A stretch of 64,000 bases of DNA, from positions 1-64,000 of the forward strand of contig NZ_SRSF01000013.1 of NCBI RefSeq assembly GCF_004803465.1. The letters run 5' to 3'. Source of the DNA: Neolewinella litorea (lineage in GTDB: Bacteria; Bacteroidota; Bacteroidia; Chitinophagales; Saprospiraceae). This document shows, piece by piece, positions 17,908-27,095 of the stretch. Both the position numbers and the translations under genes were made by a program. Every line of letters starts with the position of its first letter. The stretch's first letter is position 1. A model generated the notes under the pieces. That model searched no databases, was not told the origin of the DNA, and saw nothing but the letters and a program-made list of their open reading frames with translations.

Positions 17908-19890
17908 TTACCCATTCGGCTGGTCCGTCTTGCGGAATTCCCACCGGCGGAAAGCTTCGATGGCCTCGTATTCGGTAAGTCCCAACTGATTGTACAGCCG
18001 GGCGGTTTCGCGGTTGCGCTGTTCGGCACGCTGCCAGAATTCCCGGTGGTCCTCACCCTGGAACATGGCGCCGTCTTTCTGGCTCTGGTGGAAGAAGATG
18101 GCGTTGCGCTTGGCCTCCACCTGGGCCGGACTGAGGGGTACGGCCATTTCGATCTCATGGATCGGCCATTCCTGCCAGGCACCGCGGTAGAGCCACAACC
18201 AGGTGTCCGCTATGGTCTCCGGCCGTTCGTTCTCCAATTGCTCCAGCGCCCGGAAGATGGCATCCAGGCACACCTTGTGGGTGCCGTGCGGATCGGCGAG
18301 GTCGCCGGCGGCGAATATCTGGTGGGGCTGGACCTTTTCGATCAGATCGCGCACCAGGCGAATGTCTTCCCGGCCAAGGTCGTCCTTGATGCTTTTGCCG
18401 GTTTCGTAGAACGGCATGTTCAGGAAGTGGATGTGGTCGTCTTCGAGACCTACGAAACGGGCTCCCGCGATCGCCTCTCCCCGACGGATCAATCCTTTAA
18501 TGGTACGGACGTCGAGAGAGTCCGGCTCCGACTTCTTGCGGTTGTCGTTCAGCTCCTGGATGATGAAATCCAGTCGGGCGTTTCCGGCCCCGAGGTTTTG
18601 GTTCAGGTCGCGGGCAAATTCCGCGAAGCGCAGGGCGTCGGCGTCCGACACGGCGATGTTGCCGCTGGTCTGGTAGGCCACGTGTACGTCGTGGCCCTGT
18701 TCCACCAGTCGGGCGAAGGTGCCGCCCATGGAGATGACGTCGTCGTCGGGGTGGGGGCTGAACAGGATCACCCGCTTGCGGGCCGGGTCACGGCGTTCGG
18801 GCCGCTGGCTGTCGTCCACGTTGGGCTTACCGCCGGGCCAGCCGGTGATCGTATGCTGCAGTTGGTTGAACATCCGGATGTTGAGGTCGTAGGCCGACCC
18901 GTGCAGGGCCAGCAGGTCCGACATGCCGTTGCTGTTGTAATCCCGTTCCGTCAATTTCAGGATGGGCTTGTCCACGTGGCGGCTTAGCCAGATGATGGCC
19001 TTGCGCTCCAGGATGTCGGTCCATTCACACGGCCCCACCAGCCAGGGCGTATTGAAGCGGCGCAGGTCGGCGCTCGACTCCTCGTCGAGCAGCACCGTCA
19101 CATTGGGGTGGTCCTGCAGGTAAGTGGCCGGAATATCGGAGGTGCGCTCCCCCTCGATGGTTTTCTGGATAATCTCCGCCTTCTTGTGCCCCCAGGCAAG
19201 CAGGACGATGCGGCGGGCCTGACTGATGGTCTGGATTCCCATCGTAATGGCACGCGTGGGCACGTTTGATATCCCCTGGAAATCACTGGCCGCATCCACG
19301 CGCGTCAGGTGATCGAGGGTGATGAGGCGGGTGAGCGAGCGGGAATGGGAGCCCGGTTCGTTAAAGCCTACGTGGCCCGTCCGGCCGATACCGAGCAGCT
19401 GGAAGTCGAGTCCGCCCACTTCCTTGATCCGGGCCTCGTATTCCATGCAGTGCTCGTAGACGTCCGCCAGGGGGATGTTGCCCTTGGGAATGTTGATGTT
19501 TTTCGGCTTGACGTTGACGTGATTGAACAGGTGTTCGTGCATGAAGTACCAGTAGGAATGCCGGCTTCCCCGGGGCAATTCAAAGTACTCATCCAGGTTG
19601 AAGGTGATCACGTGCGAAAAATCCAGTCCTTCCTCGCGGTGCAGGCGCACCAGTTCCGCGTAGACCCGAATCGGAGAAGAACCCGTGGCCAGTCCCAGTA
19701 CGCACTGCTCGCCGCGTCCGGCCTTGGCCCGCATCAGGTCCGCGATCTCGTGGGCGACGGCGATGGAGGCCTTGGCTGAGTCGCGGAATACCTCCACGTG
19801 CATTTTTTCGTAGCGGGTTACATCGGTGCTTCCGACGTGGCGGTAGCTGATGTCTACATTGGGTTTATCGTGGATCGACAGGTCTAACAT
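17908..19890 (-). CDS. NagB-like glucosamine-6-phosphate deaminase fused to a PIG-L-type deacetylase domain
   Basis: This 660-residue two-domain protein starts at ATG 19890 (MLDLSIHDKPN). The first ~290 residues are NagB-like: LATGSSPIRVYAEL, FNLDEYFELP and GIGRTGHVGFNEPGS. The second half carries a PIG-L/LmbE zinc site, VILFSPHPDDDVISMGG with a distal HGTHKVCLD. It would join amino-sugar phosphate deamination with N-deacetylation, fitting GlcNAc or peptidoglycan sugar turnover. Where classical NagB has GNDGH, this protein has GRTGH, so the usual catalytic Asp is Thr. From memory, fused Bacteroidota homologues share this. A -7-like TAtcTTTT lies at 19908-19915. Confidence 0.9.
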   Translation of the reverse strand: MLDLSIHDKPNVDISYRHVGSTDVTRYEKMHVEVFRDSAKASIAVAHEIADLMRAKAGRGEQCVLGLATGSSPIRVYAELVRLHREEGLDFSHVITFNLDEYFELPRGSRHSYWYFMHEHLFNHVNVKPKNINIPKGNIPLADVYEHCMEYEARIKEVGGLDFQLLGIGRTGHVGFNEPGSHSRSLTRLITLDHLTRVDAASDFQGISNVPTRAITMGIQTISQARRIVLLAWGHKKAEIIQKTIEGERTSDIPATYLQDHPNVTVLLDEESSADLRRFNTPWLVGPCEWTDILERKAIIWLSRHVDKPILKLTERDYNSNGMSDLLALHGSAYDLNIRMFNQLQHTITGWPGGKPNVDDSQRPERRDPARKRVILFSPHPDDDVISMGGTFARLVEQGHDVHVAYQTSGNIAVSDADALRFAEFARDLNQNLGAGNARLDFIIQELNDNRKKSEPDSLDVRTIKGLIRRGEAIAGARFVGLEDDHIHFLNMPFYETGKSIKDDLGREDIRLVRDLIEKVQPHQIFAAGDLADPHGTHKVCLDAIFRALEQLENERPETIADTWLWLYRGAWQEWPIHEIEMAVPLSPAQVEAKRNAIFFHQSQKDGAMFQGEDHREFWQRAEQRNRETARLYNQLGLTEYEAIEAFRRWEFRKTDQPNG

Positions 19891-19979
19891 TATGCTTGGG
19901 TTAATGAGCTGAAAAGATACTCCCTCTGGAACTTTTGACCGCCCCGGGAAGTAGCAGAGCCCTGCCACGCTCGGCCAAC

Positions 19980-20837
19980 TTAGTAAGTAATTACGAAGCC
20001 TACGCTTCCCGCCCCGTCACGGTAACCGCCCCCCAGGGTGAGGCGGCTGCGGTGGTTGCGCGCCCAGTTCTTGTGCAGGTGGGGCACCATCACGCCAAAG
20101 AAGGCGCCTACTCCCATTCCTACAACGGTATCGGTAGGAAAATGCTTGAGCGCGCGGACCCGCTGCACGGCCACGAAGGCGGGGGGCAGACTGGCCAGGG
20201 TAAAGGCGATGGCCCGCTGCCGTCCGGTCCACTGCGGATTGTAATCCGACAATACCTTGGTAAAGAAAAAGGTACCAACGGCCGTAGTGCTCACGTGCCC
20301 GCTGAAGAAACTGTTGCGATTGTTGCCGGCCTGCCGGTCCTCATAACTGAGTTCATCGTAGTAGGCCACGGGGCGGTACCGGTCCACGAACAGGGGACCT
20401 ATCGGACTGAAGGCATAAGTTGCCGCCGAGAGTGCGTGGGCCTCGAGGTACAGCACGCCGATGTCGAGCCAGTCCTTGCGGAACTTCCGATCCACAAACA
20501 GCGCAAAGGGCAGCAGTACGGAGCCGTTGAAGAAGTAGTCGCTGGCCTCCTCGCTGCGGAAGCGGTTGAGCGCATCCTGCTCCAGTCCCCAGCGATCCAG
20601 GCGCCCCACCTTGGTGGTTTCCAGCCGGAGCAGGGTCTCGTCGCTGATCTCATCCTTGCTCCGCAGGGCGTCGATGCCGGTGGTGGCCCCCACCATGACG
20701 GCCAATCCGCCCAGCCCCTCGTAAAGGGTCTTTACCCGGTAGACCGATTCGGTTTCGGGGTCGACGCCGTCGGTCAGCTGCGCCGGCAATAGGGTAGGGA
20801 GAAAGAGAAAAAGGAAGGGGAGAAGGAGTCGGAGCAT
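19980..20837 (-). CDS. PAP2-superfamily phosphatase, exported (copy 1)
   Basis: This 285-residue protein has an N-terminal signal sequence (LLLPFLFLFLPTLLPAQ) and the type-2 phosphatidic-acid phosphatase motifs: an RYRP segment for motif 1, SFFSGHVS for motif 2, and RVRALKHFPTDTVVG for motif 3 with the catalytic His and Asp. It probably removes phosphate from lipid or isoprenoid phosphates at the envelope. The neighbouring gene at 20888-21745 is a clear paralogue of the same length on the same strand, 50 bases upstream, so the pair looks like a tandem duplication and may be co-transcribed. Confidence 0.87.
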   Translation of the reverse strand: MLRLLLPFLFLFLPTLLPAQLTDGVDPETESVYRVKTLYEGLGGLAVMVGATTGIDALRSKDEISDETLLRLETTKVGRLDRWGLEQDALNRFRSEEASDYFFNGSVLLPFALFVDRKFRKDWLDIGVLYLEAHALSAATYAFSPIGPLFVDRYRPVAYYDELSYEDRQAGNNRNSFFSGHVSTTAVGTFFFTKVLSDYNPQWTGRQRAIAFTLASLPPAFVAVQRVRALKHFPTDTVVGMGVGAFFGVMVPHLHKNWARNHRSRLTLGGGYRDGAGSVGFVITY

Positions 20838-20887
20838 GGGTTGTTGTTAGCGTGGTATCCTAACCGACAACCACGGTTCCGGTTTGC

Positions 20888-21745
20888 TCAGTACTGCAAC
20901 ACCAGGGTTAGTCCGCCCGCGCCGCCGCCGTATACCGGGTTGAGGGTCAGGCGACTACGGTGGCGGGCCTTCCACCATTTGTGCAGGCTGGGAATGCCAA
21001 TGCCGCTGATGGCCCCGACGCCCAGGCCGATCAGGGTGTCGGTGGGATAGTGTTTGAGCCCGCGCACCCGCAGCCAGCCTCCGATGGCGGAAGGAACGGT
21101 GGCCCCCACGTAGAGCAGGGCCCGCTGTCCACCGGTCAGATCGGGGTTGTAATCGTCGATCATCCGGGCGAAGAAGTAGAAGCCGGTGGACATGGTCGAG
21201 ACGTGCCCGCTGAACATGCTGTTCCACTCGTTGCCGTGGGTCCGCTCCTCGTAAGGAAATTCCTCGTAGTAGGATTTCGGGCGGATCCGGTCCACCAGCG
21301 TAGGTCCGAAAGGCGCGTAGCCGTAGAAAAGTCCCTGCAGGGTCTGCGCCTCCAGGTACATCAGCGTGATGTCGAACCAATCGCGGCGGTACTTTTTCCA
21401 GATGAATAATCCGAAGGGCAGCACCTGTCCGGTATTGAAGAAGTAATCGCTTTGGATGATGGCCTGCTTGTGCTTGTCCACGTCCTGCCGCAGCGCAACG
21501 CGGTCAAAACCGTTCACGTCCTCCGGTCGCAGCGCCAGAAGGGTCTCGCGCGGAATTTCCGGCTTGTCCTGCAGGGAGAGCAAGCGCTGCTGGCTCGCGT
21601 ATGCCCCCACCGCGATGGCCGGGACGCTGACGGCCGGATTGACCGCGTATAGCTCCGAAGAGCGGAAAATGGAATCGAGCCGCAGGCCCTGAGCCGTCAC
21701 GAGGCAGCTCAGAAACAGCAGGAAACAAACGTACAGGGTGCGCAT
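20888..21745 (-). CDS. PAP2-superfamily phosphatase, exported (copy 2)
   Basis: This 285-residue paralogue of the preceding phosphatase has equivalent motifs: RIRPKSYY, MFSGHVSTMSTGF and RVRGLKHYPTDTLIG. The start at 21745 gives MRTLYVCFLLFLSCLVTAQ, a signal peptide; an upstream in-frame codon would add 31 residues with no family support. Both copies keep the catalytic His and Asp, so both are probably active. Divergence between the copies is substantial, which suggests an old duplication with possible substrate specialisation. The preceding gene on this strand (DUF6909-like) ends about 94 bases upstream of this start. Confidence 0.87.
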   Translation of the reverse strand: MRTLYVCFLLFLSCLVTAQGLRLDSIFRSSELYAVNPAVSVPAIAVGAYASQQRLLSLQDKPEIPRETLLALRPEDVNGFDRVALRQDVDKHKQAIIQSDYFFNTGQVLPFGLFIWKKYRRDWFDITLMYLEAQTLQGLFYGYAPFGPTLVDRIRPKSYYEEFPYEERTHGNEWNSMFSGHVSTMSTGFYFFARMIDDYNPDLTGGQRALLYVGATVPSAIGGWLRVRGLKHYPTDTLIGLGVGAISGIGIPSLHKWWKARHRSRLTLNPVYGGGAGGLTLVLQY

Positions 21746-21838
21746 GTAGAAAAGGTTGTCCGCCCCGCTTATCGGGTTGGGCGTGTAGGGGTGTGGAGGA
21801 CGAACAACTGCCAGTTCCAAAGCCGGGATGCGACCCAC

Positions 21839-23542
21839 TCAGGACTGAAAGATGCTCTTGAGGATCTCAACCGTAATTAGGTAAGTAGGTTTGACGCCGT
21901 CCACGCCGAGGCTCCCGCTGGCCAGGGTGTGACCGGTCACCAGCGGGTTGTCGCTGGCGTAGTAGGCGTAGCGCAGTTTGAGGTCCGGATTGACGCTTTT
22001 GCGGATGTGCGTCGCGGCCTGGATTGCCTTCTGGTAGTGTGCACCCTCCATTTCCAGACCCACCGCCTTCCAGCTGCTCTCCAGGAAGTACTCCAGGATC
22101 TGGCGGTTCTGCAGGCTGGTCCCGAGTACGGTGACCATGGGTCCGCAGTAAACGCCCAGGCCGTGGCCCTCGAATTGCGCGGCGGTGAAGCTGTTCTTGA
22201 AGGGGTAGTTGTCGGCCGTCCCCTCGAAAATGTGGGCATTGGGGATCATCAGGTCACCCTTGATGCCCTCCAGGATGCCGGCCTTGCCCATCACGTTGAT
22301 GCTTTCCACGGGCATCTCGTACACCTCGTCGGTACCGCTGGGGTGGTAGGGCCGCAGCAGTTCATCCATACTCTCGTATGCCTGTTCTCCGAAGGCGTAG
22401 TCCATCACCAGGATCACCGGCGCGGTGTCGGGCGTGGGGGCCGGGGCGTACTCCAGTTCCGGGCTGATCACTTTCGGGTCGAAAGCGGCGGTATCGAAAA
22501 GTTGTACCCCGATGTTGCTGCCACTGGTGTCGACGATCTCGATCATGCCGTTCTTCAGGGCCAGTTTGGTCACCATTTCGCGCAGTTGCCGCCCTTCGGG
22601 CTGGGACAGGGAGCGGGCCACGTCGTAGACGGACCGTCCGGCGCGCAATTTTTGGGCGGTCGCCGCGGGTGCAAAAAGTGCGTTCATAACGCTGTGGAGG
22701 TTGGCACTGACCACGTGGAGTGGCCGACCGAGCAGTCCGCGCTCCAGCAGGACCTCCTTGACTGCGCTGGCCCAGAGTTCACCGAAGTAATGGTGGCCGG
22801 TCTTTTCGCGCAGGGTACTGGAAAACGAAACCTCGCGGTCGTTGTCGTTTTCAATTTCCTCCTTTGCCAGCAGCCCCAGCCAGTAGGTGACGTGGAAGAG
22901 CGAATTGACCATCTCCTCTTCGGCGAACCGGCGGCAGGCGTCCACGATCTCGTCGTAGGTGCGGCCCAGCAGGCTGCTCAGGTAGGTGTAGGCGGTCTCG
23001 ATCTTGAATTCCTCACCCTTCTTTTCCCGCTCTACGATCTCGGCCAGGAGTTGCCACTCCCGCTTTTGCCGCCCCTTGCTGTCCAGGCTGTTGCGGTAAA
23101 TCTTGTTGGCCTCCGCGTACAGGAAGGTGAGGTGCGTCAGGATGTCGTAGATGTCGCTGCGGCCCCGCGTCATCTCGATGTACATCTCGTGGGTGTCGAT
23201 GCGGTAGGCCTCCCGCCGGCGCTTGGGCGGTACGATGGGGGTGAAATGACTGTTCTCGTAACCTTCCCGGGTGATCAGCCGGATGAACCGGCACTCCTCG
23301 ATCCCTTTGGGCAGGCGCTGGAAGACGTAGTGCAGCCCATTAAGTTCCACCCGCTCGGTATCGGTGATGGAACCGTAAATCTCTGGTCGCAGGATCATCA
23401 GGTTATCCATCAGCGTCTTGCCGCTCATGCCACCGGGCTTGTAGCTGCCGCGGATGAGCAAGTGGCGCATCGCGATGTATAGCCGTTGGACGGCGGCTCG
23501 GCTTTCCTGGGCGCGGGTACGGTTCTGGGGAAGTTGAATCAT
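21839..23542 (-). CDS. DUF6909-like protein with a nucleoside-phosphorylase-like C-terminal region
   Basis: This 567-residue, probably cytoplasmic protein has no signal peptide. The N-terminal ~340 residues are charged and mostly helical and resemble only uncharacterised Bacteroidota proteins (DUF6909, from memory). The C-terminal part has features of the purine/uridine phosphorylase fold: KGDLMIPNAHIFEG, YCGPMVTVLGTSL, GLEMEGAHYQKAI (EMEGAHY at 497-503) and a YYASDNP segment (527-533), matching the EMEGAA and SD(N/K) active-site motifs of MTAN/PNP-like enzymes. A role in nucleoside or nucleotide cleavage is therefore possible but untested. A perfect TAccTTTG element ends five bases before the ATG, implying a leaderless mRNA. 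Confidence 0.7.
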   Translation of the reverse strand: MIQLPQNRTRAQESRAAVQRLYIAMRHLLIRGSYKPGGMSGKTLMDNLMILRPEIYGSITDTERVELNGLHYVFQRLPKGIEECRFIRLITREGYENSHFTPIVPPKRRREAYRIDTHEMYIEMTRGRSDIYDILTHLTFLYAEANKIYRNSLDSKGRQKREWQLLAEIVEREKKGEEFKIETAYTYLSSLLGRTYDEIVDACRRFAEEEMVNSLFHVTYWLGLLAKEEIENDNDREVSFSSTLREKTGHHYFGELWASAVKEVLLERGLLGRPLHVVSANLHSVMNALFAPAATAQKLRAGRSVYDVARSLSQPEGRQLREMVTKLALKNGMIEIVDTSGSNIGVQLFDTAAFDPKVISPELEYAPAPTPDTAPVILVMDYAFGEQAYESMDELLRPYHPSGTDEVYEMPVESINVMGKAGILEGIKGDLMIPNAHIFEGTADNYPFKNSFTAAQFEGHGLGVYCGPMVTVLGTSLQNRQILEYFLESSWKAVGLEMEGAHYQKAIQAATHIRKSVNPDLKLRYAYYASDNPLVTGHTLASGSLGVDGVKPTYLITVEILKSIFQS

Positions 23543-23547
23543 GCGCG

Positions 23548-23555
23548 CAAAGGTA
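23548..23555 (-). promoter_or_regulatory. -7 promoter element TAccTTTG of the gene 21839-23542
   Basis: This is a perfect Bacteroidota -7 element on the minus strand, separated by only five bases (23543-23547) from the start codon at 23542. With transcription starting about 5-7 bases after the element, the mRNA would begin at or next to the AUG. Confidence 0.6.
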
Positions 23556-23556
23556 A

Positions 23557-24678
23557 TTACCGACGCGTGCTTGCCCGGAAATGGTGCGGTTGACTGCCGG
23601 GCGGGATAACTTCGGCGGTGGCCCCGCGCAGCTGGTCGTAGAACAGGACCCCGGTGGTACTGCTGATGGTAGCCAGCTCGTCGTAGAAGCGCTGCACGTA
23701 GCGGTAAAGAATCTTACGCTCGGTGGTGGAGATGAGGTCGAAGTCCTCGATGAGTGACAGCAGTTCGCGACGGTGGCCGCGGAAATCCTGGCTCACCCGG
23801 CGCAGTACCCGGTCGCTTTGCCCGTAGCCCAGATAAACCCGGTGGTAGATGCTTTGCTGACCGTGGTCGCTGGCCGGCGTGGCGTAGGGGGCACCCACCC
23901 AGCCGCTGAAATCGAAGTCGTAGCCCACCGGCACCAGTTCCCCTTCCGGCCGCTGTACGATTTTTACGTTGCGGTCCATGGCCAGGCTCCAGTCGGCATT
24001 GCCGATCAGGTACTGAAACAAGGCGTGGGTAGCCTCGGCCTCCGGATCGAAGCGCTCGGCATCGACCGAGGAAAGGGTGTCTACTTCATGGCCACCCGCG
24101 CGCGCCGCCATCTCGTCCGTATCCTCGATGATGAAGGCCCAGGCCGTCTGGTCGGGGTGCCCGCCGCCCAGGTCGCGAAGGGTCAGCCGCAGCAGTTGGG
24201 TGCGGTAGTGCGCCGCGGGGCTCAGCAGGGCGTAGGCGCGGTAGGCCAGGTACTCCTTGAGGAGGAGGGTAGTGGCCAGGCTGTCCTCGAAGCAGGTATT
24301 GACGAGCTTGAACTTGTCGTGCTCGGCCAAACCGGCGGCGCGCAATTCCTTTTTGGAGAAGTTGAGCTTCAGCGGCGGGGTGGAGCAGCGCGTGCGGCGG
24401 AACTTACCCCGCAGCGAAACCTCGACCCCGAGGTGGCGGGTACTACCCGAGCTGTCGGCGTAGGTGAAGGTGGCGGGCTGGTCGTGACGCGTATCGTTTA
24501 GTAGGCTGTCGACCGGCACGGTAAGCACTATGTCGACCACCTCGGTGGCGGACGGACGGTGCAGGCGGTCGAAAAGCGACTGCGCGCCGAGCTGGGCACC
24601 CGACAGGAAGAGCAGCAAAAACGCGATCAACAGGGTGAGCGGGGGAGATTGATATCTTGGCATACGAAGTAGGATCAT
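23557..24678 (-). CDS. Exported CotH-kinase-like protein
   Basis: This 373-residue protein has an N-terminal signal sequence (LLIAFLLLFLSGAQLGAQ). Segments reminiscent of the CotH atypical kinase family are VEVSLRGKFRRTRCSTPPLKLNF, LKEYLAYRAYALLSP, LIGNADWSLAMDRNVKIV and VPVGYDFDFSGWVG; the last two correspond to the family's catalytic-loop Asp/Asn and DFD-like metal site. CotH proteins phosphorylate extracellular proteins; here the target is unknown. The stop is two bases past the -7 element of the next gene, so the genes are tightly packed but separately promoted. The call rests on remembered motifs and is moderate. Confidence 0.6.
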   Translation of the reverse strand: MILLRMPRYQSPPLTLLIAFLLLFLSGAQLGAQSLFDRLHRPSATEVVDIVLTVPVDSLLNDTRHDQPATFTYADSSGSTRHLGVEVSLRGKFRRTRCSTPPLKLNFSKKELRAAGLAEHDKFKLVNTCFEDSLATTLLLKEYLAYRAYALLSPAAHYRTQLLRLTLRDLGGGHPDQTAWAFIIEDTDEMAARAGGHEVDTLSSVDAERFDPEAEATHALFQYLIGNADWSLAMDRNVKIVQRPEGELVPVGYDFDFSGWVGAPYATPASDHGQQSIYHRVYLGYGQSDRVLRRVSQDFRGHRRELLSLIEDFDLISTTERKILYRYVQRFYDELATISSTTGVLFYDQLRGATAEVIPPGSQPHHFRASTRR

Positions 24679-24953
24679 ATGCCCCGGTAACGACGTAAAC
24701 GACGACTGGTTGCGGTCTAAAAAACCGAATTAATATTGGTTTTACGTATCTTGTCGGGCGACTCGGAGAAGGAATATCGGCATGGGTCGCTGTCGGAAAA
24801 TATACGTTGGTTTTCCGTGCCGCGACTTGGTTTATGCCCTTACCCTCCCGCCTTTCCGCCAAATGCCCGCTGTCGGGGCAAAGACGCACGCGTAACTAAC
24901 AAATCCCCGACTTTAACATTTAAGTTTTAGCCCTTTCACCAATTACCACCAAA

Positions 24954-26126
24954 ATGACTGCAAATACGATCTCGCCGTCCACCACCTCGGCGAGCGAAGA
25001 ACAGCTGGAACTGATCCGGCAAAGCGCCGCGGATTTCGCGCGCACCAACATCTTCCCCCACGTAATGGAGTGGGATGAGAAGCAGCACTTTCCCCGCGAC
25101 CTTTTCCGCCAAATGGGCGAGTACGGCTTCATGGGTGTGCTGGTTCCTGAAGAGTACGGCGGTAGCGGACTGAGCTACGCCGAATACATCACGGTCATTG
25201 ACGAAGTTGCCCAGGTATGCGGCAGCATCGGACTGAGCCTGGCCGCCCACAACTCCCTTTGCACCAACCACATCCTGATGTTCGGCAGCGAGGCCCAGAA
25301 GCAGAAGTACCTGCCGGCCCTGGCCAGCGGAGAGCACCTGGGCGCCTGGGGACTCACGGAGCCCAACACCGGCTCCGACGCCGGTCGCATGCGCACCGTA
25401 GCCGAAAAGCAGCCCGACGGCGGATACATCCTCAACGGAGCGAAGAACTTCATTACCCACGGCATCAGCGGTGAGGTAGCCGTCGTAATCGCCCGCACCG
25501 GCGAACTGCTCGACAGCCACGGCATGACGGCCTTCATCGTGGAGAGGGGCGACGAAGGTTTCCGTGGCGGCAAGAAGGAAGACAAGCTCGGCATGCGCGC
25601 CAGTGAAACGGCCGAGATCATCCTGGAAAACTGCTACCTGCCCGCCGACCGCATCCTCGGGGAAGTGGGCGAAGGCTTCATCCATAGCATGAAGATCCTC
25701 GACGGAGGCCGCATCAGCATCGCGGCCCTGAGCCTGGGCATCGCCAAGGGGGCCATGAAAGCCGCCCTGGCCTACAGCAAGGAACGCGAGCAATTCGGGA
25801 AGGCCATCAGCCGCTTCCAGTCCATCGCCTTCAAGCTGGCCGACATGGCTACCGAGATCGAGGCCGCCGAACTGCTTACCCGCAATGCCGGCCGCCTGAA
25901 GGATGCCGGTCAGCCCGTTACCCGCGAGTCGGCCATGGCCAAGCTCTTCGCCTCGGAAACGAGCGTACGGGTCGCCAACGAGGCCGTACAGATCTTCGGC
26001 GGCTACGGCTTCACGAAGGAATACCCCGCCGAGAAGTACTACCGCGACTGCAAACTCTGCACCATCGGCGAAGGAACTTCCGAGATTCAGCGTCTCGTTA
26101 TCAGCCGCGACCTGCTCAGGGACTAA
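24954..26126 (+). CDS. Acyl-CoA dehydrogenase
   Basis: This 390-residue FAD-dependent enzyme introduces the trans-2 double bond in acyl-CoAs (beta-oxidation or branched-chain amino-acid breakdown). The family signatures are complete: [66 protein letters not shown], and the catalytic Glu373 in [14 protein letters not shown], placed as in short-chain/butyryl-type enzymes. It starts with ATG at 24954 after a 275-base AT-richer gap; a TAagTTTT at 24921-24928 could be its -7 element. UbiA follows 35 bases downstream on the same strand. Confidence 0.95.
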   Translation: MTANTISPSTTSASEEQLELIRQSAADFARTNIFPHVMEWDEKQHFPRDLFRQMGEYGFMGVLVPEEYGGSGLSYAEYITVIDEVAQVCGSIGLSLAAHNSLCTNHILMFGSEAQKQKYLPALASGEHLGAWGLTEPNTGSDAGRMRTVAEKQPDGGYILNGAKNFITHGISGEVAVVIARTGELLDSHGMTAFIVERGDEGFRGGKKEDKLGMRASETAEIILENCYLPADRILGEVGEGFIHSMKILDGGRISIAALSLGIAKGAMKAALAYSKEREQFGKAISRFQSIAFKLADMATEIEAAELLTRNAGRLKDAGQPVTRESAMAKLFASETSVRVANEAVQIFGGYGFTKEYPAEKYYRDCKLCTIGEGTSEIQRLVISRDLLRD

Positions 26127-26161
26127 GTCCGGAAAGCAGCCACTAGCGTATCTTGCCGACC

Positions 26162-27094
26162 ATGGAGCGTTTGCCCTTATTTGATCTCTTCCGGCTCGTC
26201 AGGATACAGAACCTTGTGGTTGTTGCGCTGACGCAAATCCTGATTTACTACCGCATCATCCTGCCGGCCCTCGACGCCGAAGGGATCGCGGGCGTACTGC
26301 GCCCCTGGAAGTTCTTTGAGTTGTGCCTGGTTACCGTGGCCATCACGGCCTCCGGATACCTGATCAATGACCTGCGCGACGTGCGCATCGACGCGATCAA
26401 CCACCCCGGCAAGAATATGGTGTTGAAGGTCGGCCGGCAGAACGTCCAGTGGCTCTTCTCCGCCATCGTGTTCGTCGGTTACCTCTTCGCCTTTCTCCTG
26501 GCCCTGCGGCTGAACGAACGGCAGCTGCTGTTCCTGTTCCCCCTGGCCATCGGCATACTGGCCCTCTACAGCGCCACCCTCAAGAAGCTGCCCTTCGTGG
26601 GCAATTTCCTGGTGGCGCTGTACTGTGCCGGGGTGCCGGGGATTCTGGTACTTACCGAACGCCGCGCGCTTTCCCGGCTCGCCGAGGCCAATCCCGGGCT
26701 GGCCGCCGACACCTTGCGCGTGTGCTTTCTGTTTATGGTCTTTGCCTTCGTGGCTACCCTCCTGCGTGAGTTGGTCAAGGACCTGGAGGACCTCCGCGGC
26801 GACCGACAGGAGGGTCGGCGCACCCTGCCCGTATTGCTTGGTGTGGCTACGAGCCGCCGCCTGGCCATCGTGCTCGGCATCATGGTCATAATCTCCATCC
26901 TCAGCCCCGTATTTCTCGGCTGGCCGGCCTTCATGCAGCCGCCAATGCTGGTGTGCATTACCCTGCTGCTGCTGGCCGTGATCGTCATCGTCGCCCAACT
27001 GGCCCGCGGCCACCAACAGGTCGACTATCACCGGCTCAGTACCCAGATCAAATTTCTCCTCATCGGTGGCCTGGGCTTACTGATCTTTTTCTGA
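26162..27094 (+). CDS. UbiA-family prenyltransferase
   Basis: This 310-residue integral membrane protein with about eight hydrophobic segments has two Asp-rich motifs: SGYLINDLRDVRIDAINHP (Asn69, Asp70, Asp73, Asp77), which binds the prenyl diphosphate, and KDLEDLRGDRQEGRRTLP. The start is ATG 26162 (MERLPLFDLF); a TTG three codons upstream is also open. Such enzymes attach polyprenyl chains to quinone precursors, glycerol phosphate or other acceptors. Bacteroidota homologues are often labelled geranylgeranylglycerol-phosphate transferase-like, but the acceptor cannot be read here. It lies directly before the WbpD-like gene with a one-base gap. Confidence 0.88.
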   Translation: MERLPLFDLFRLVRIQNLVVVALTQILIYYRIILPALDAEGIAGVLRPWKFFELCLVTVAITASGYLINDLRDVRIDAINHPGKNMVLKVGRQNVQWLFSAIVFVGYLFAFLLALRLNERQLLFLFPLAIGILALYSATLKKLPFVGNFLVALYCAGVPGILVLTERRALSRLAEANPGLAADTLRVCFLFMVFAFVATLLRELVKDLEDLRGDRQEGRRTLPVLLGVATSRRLAIVLGIMVIISILSPVFLGWPAFMQPPMLVCITLLLLAVIVIVAQLARGHQQVDYHRLSTQIKFLLIGGLGLLIFF

Positions 27095-27095
27095 T

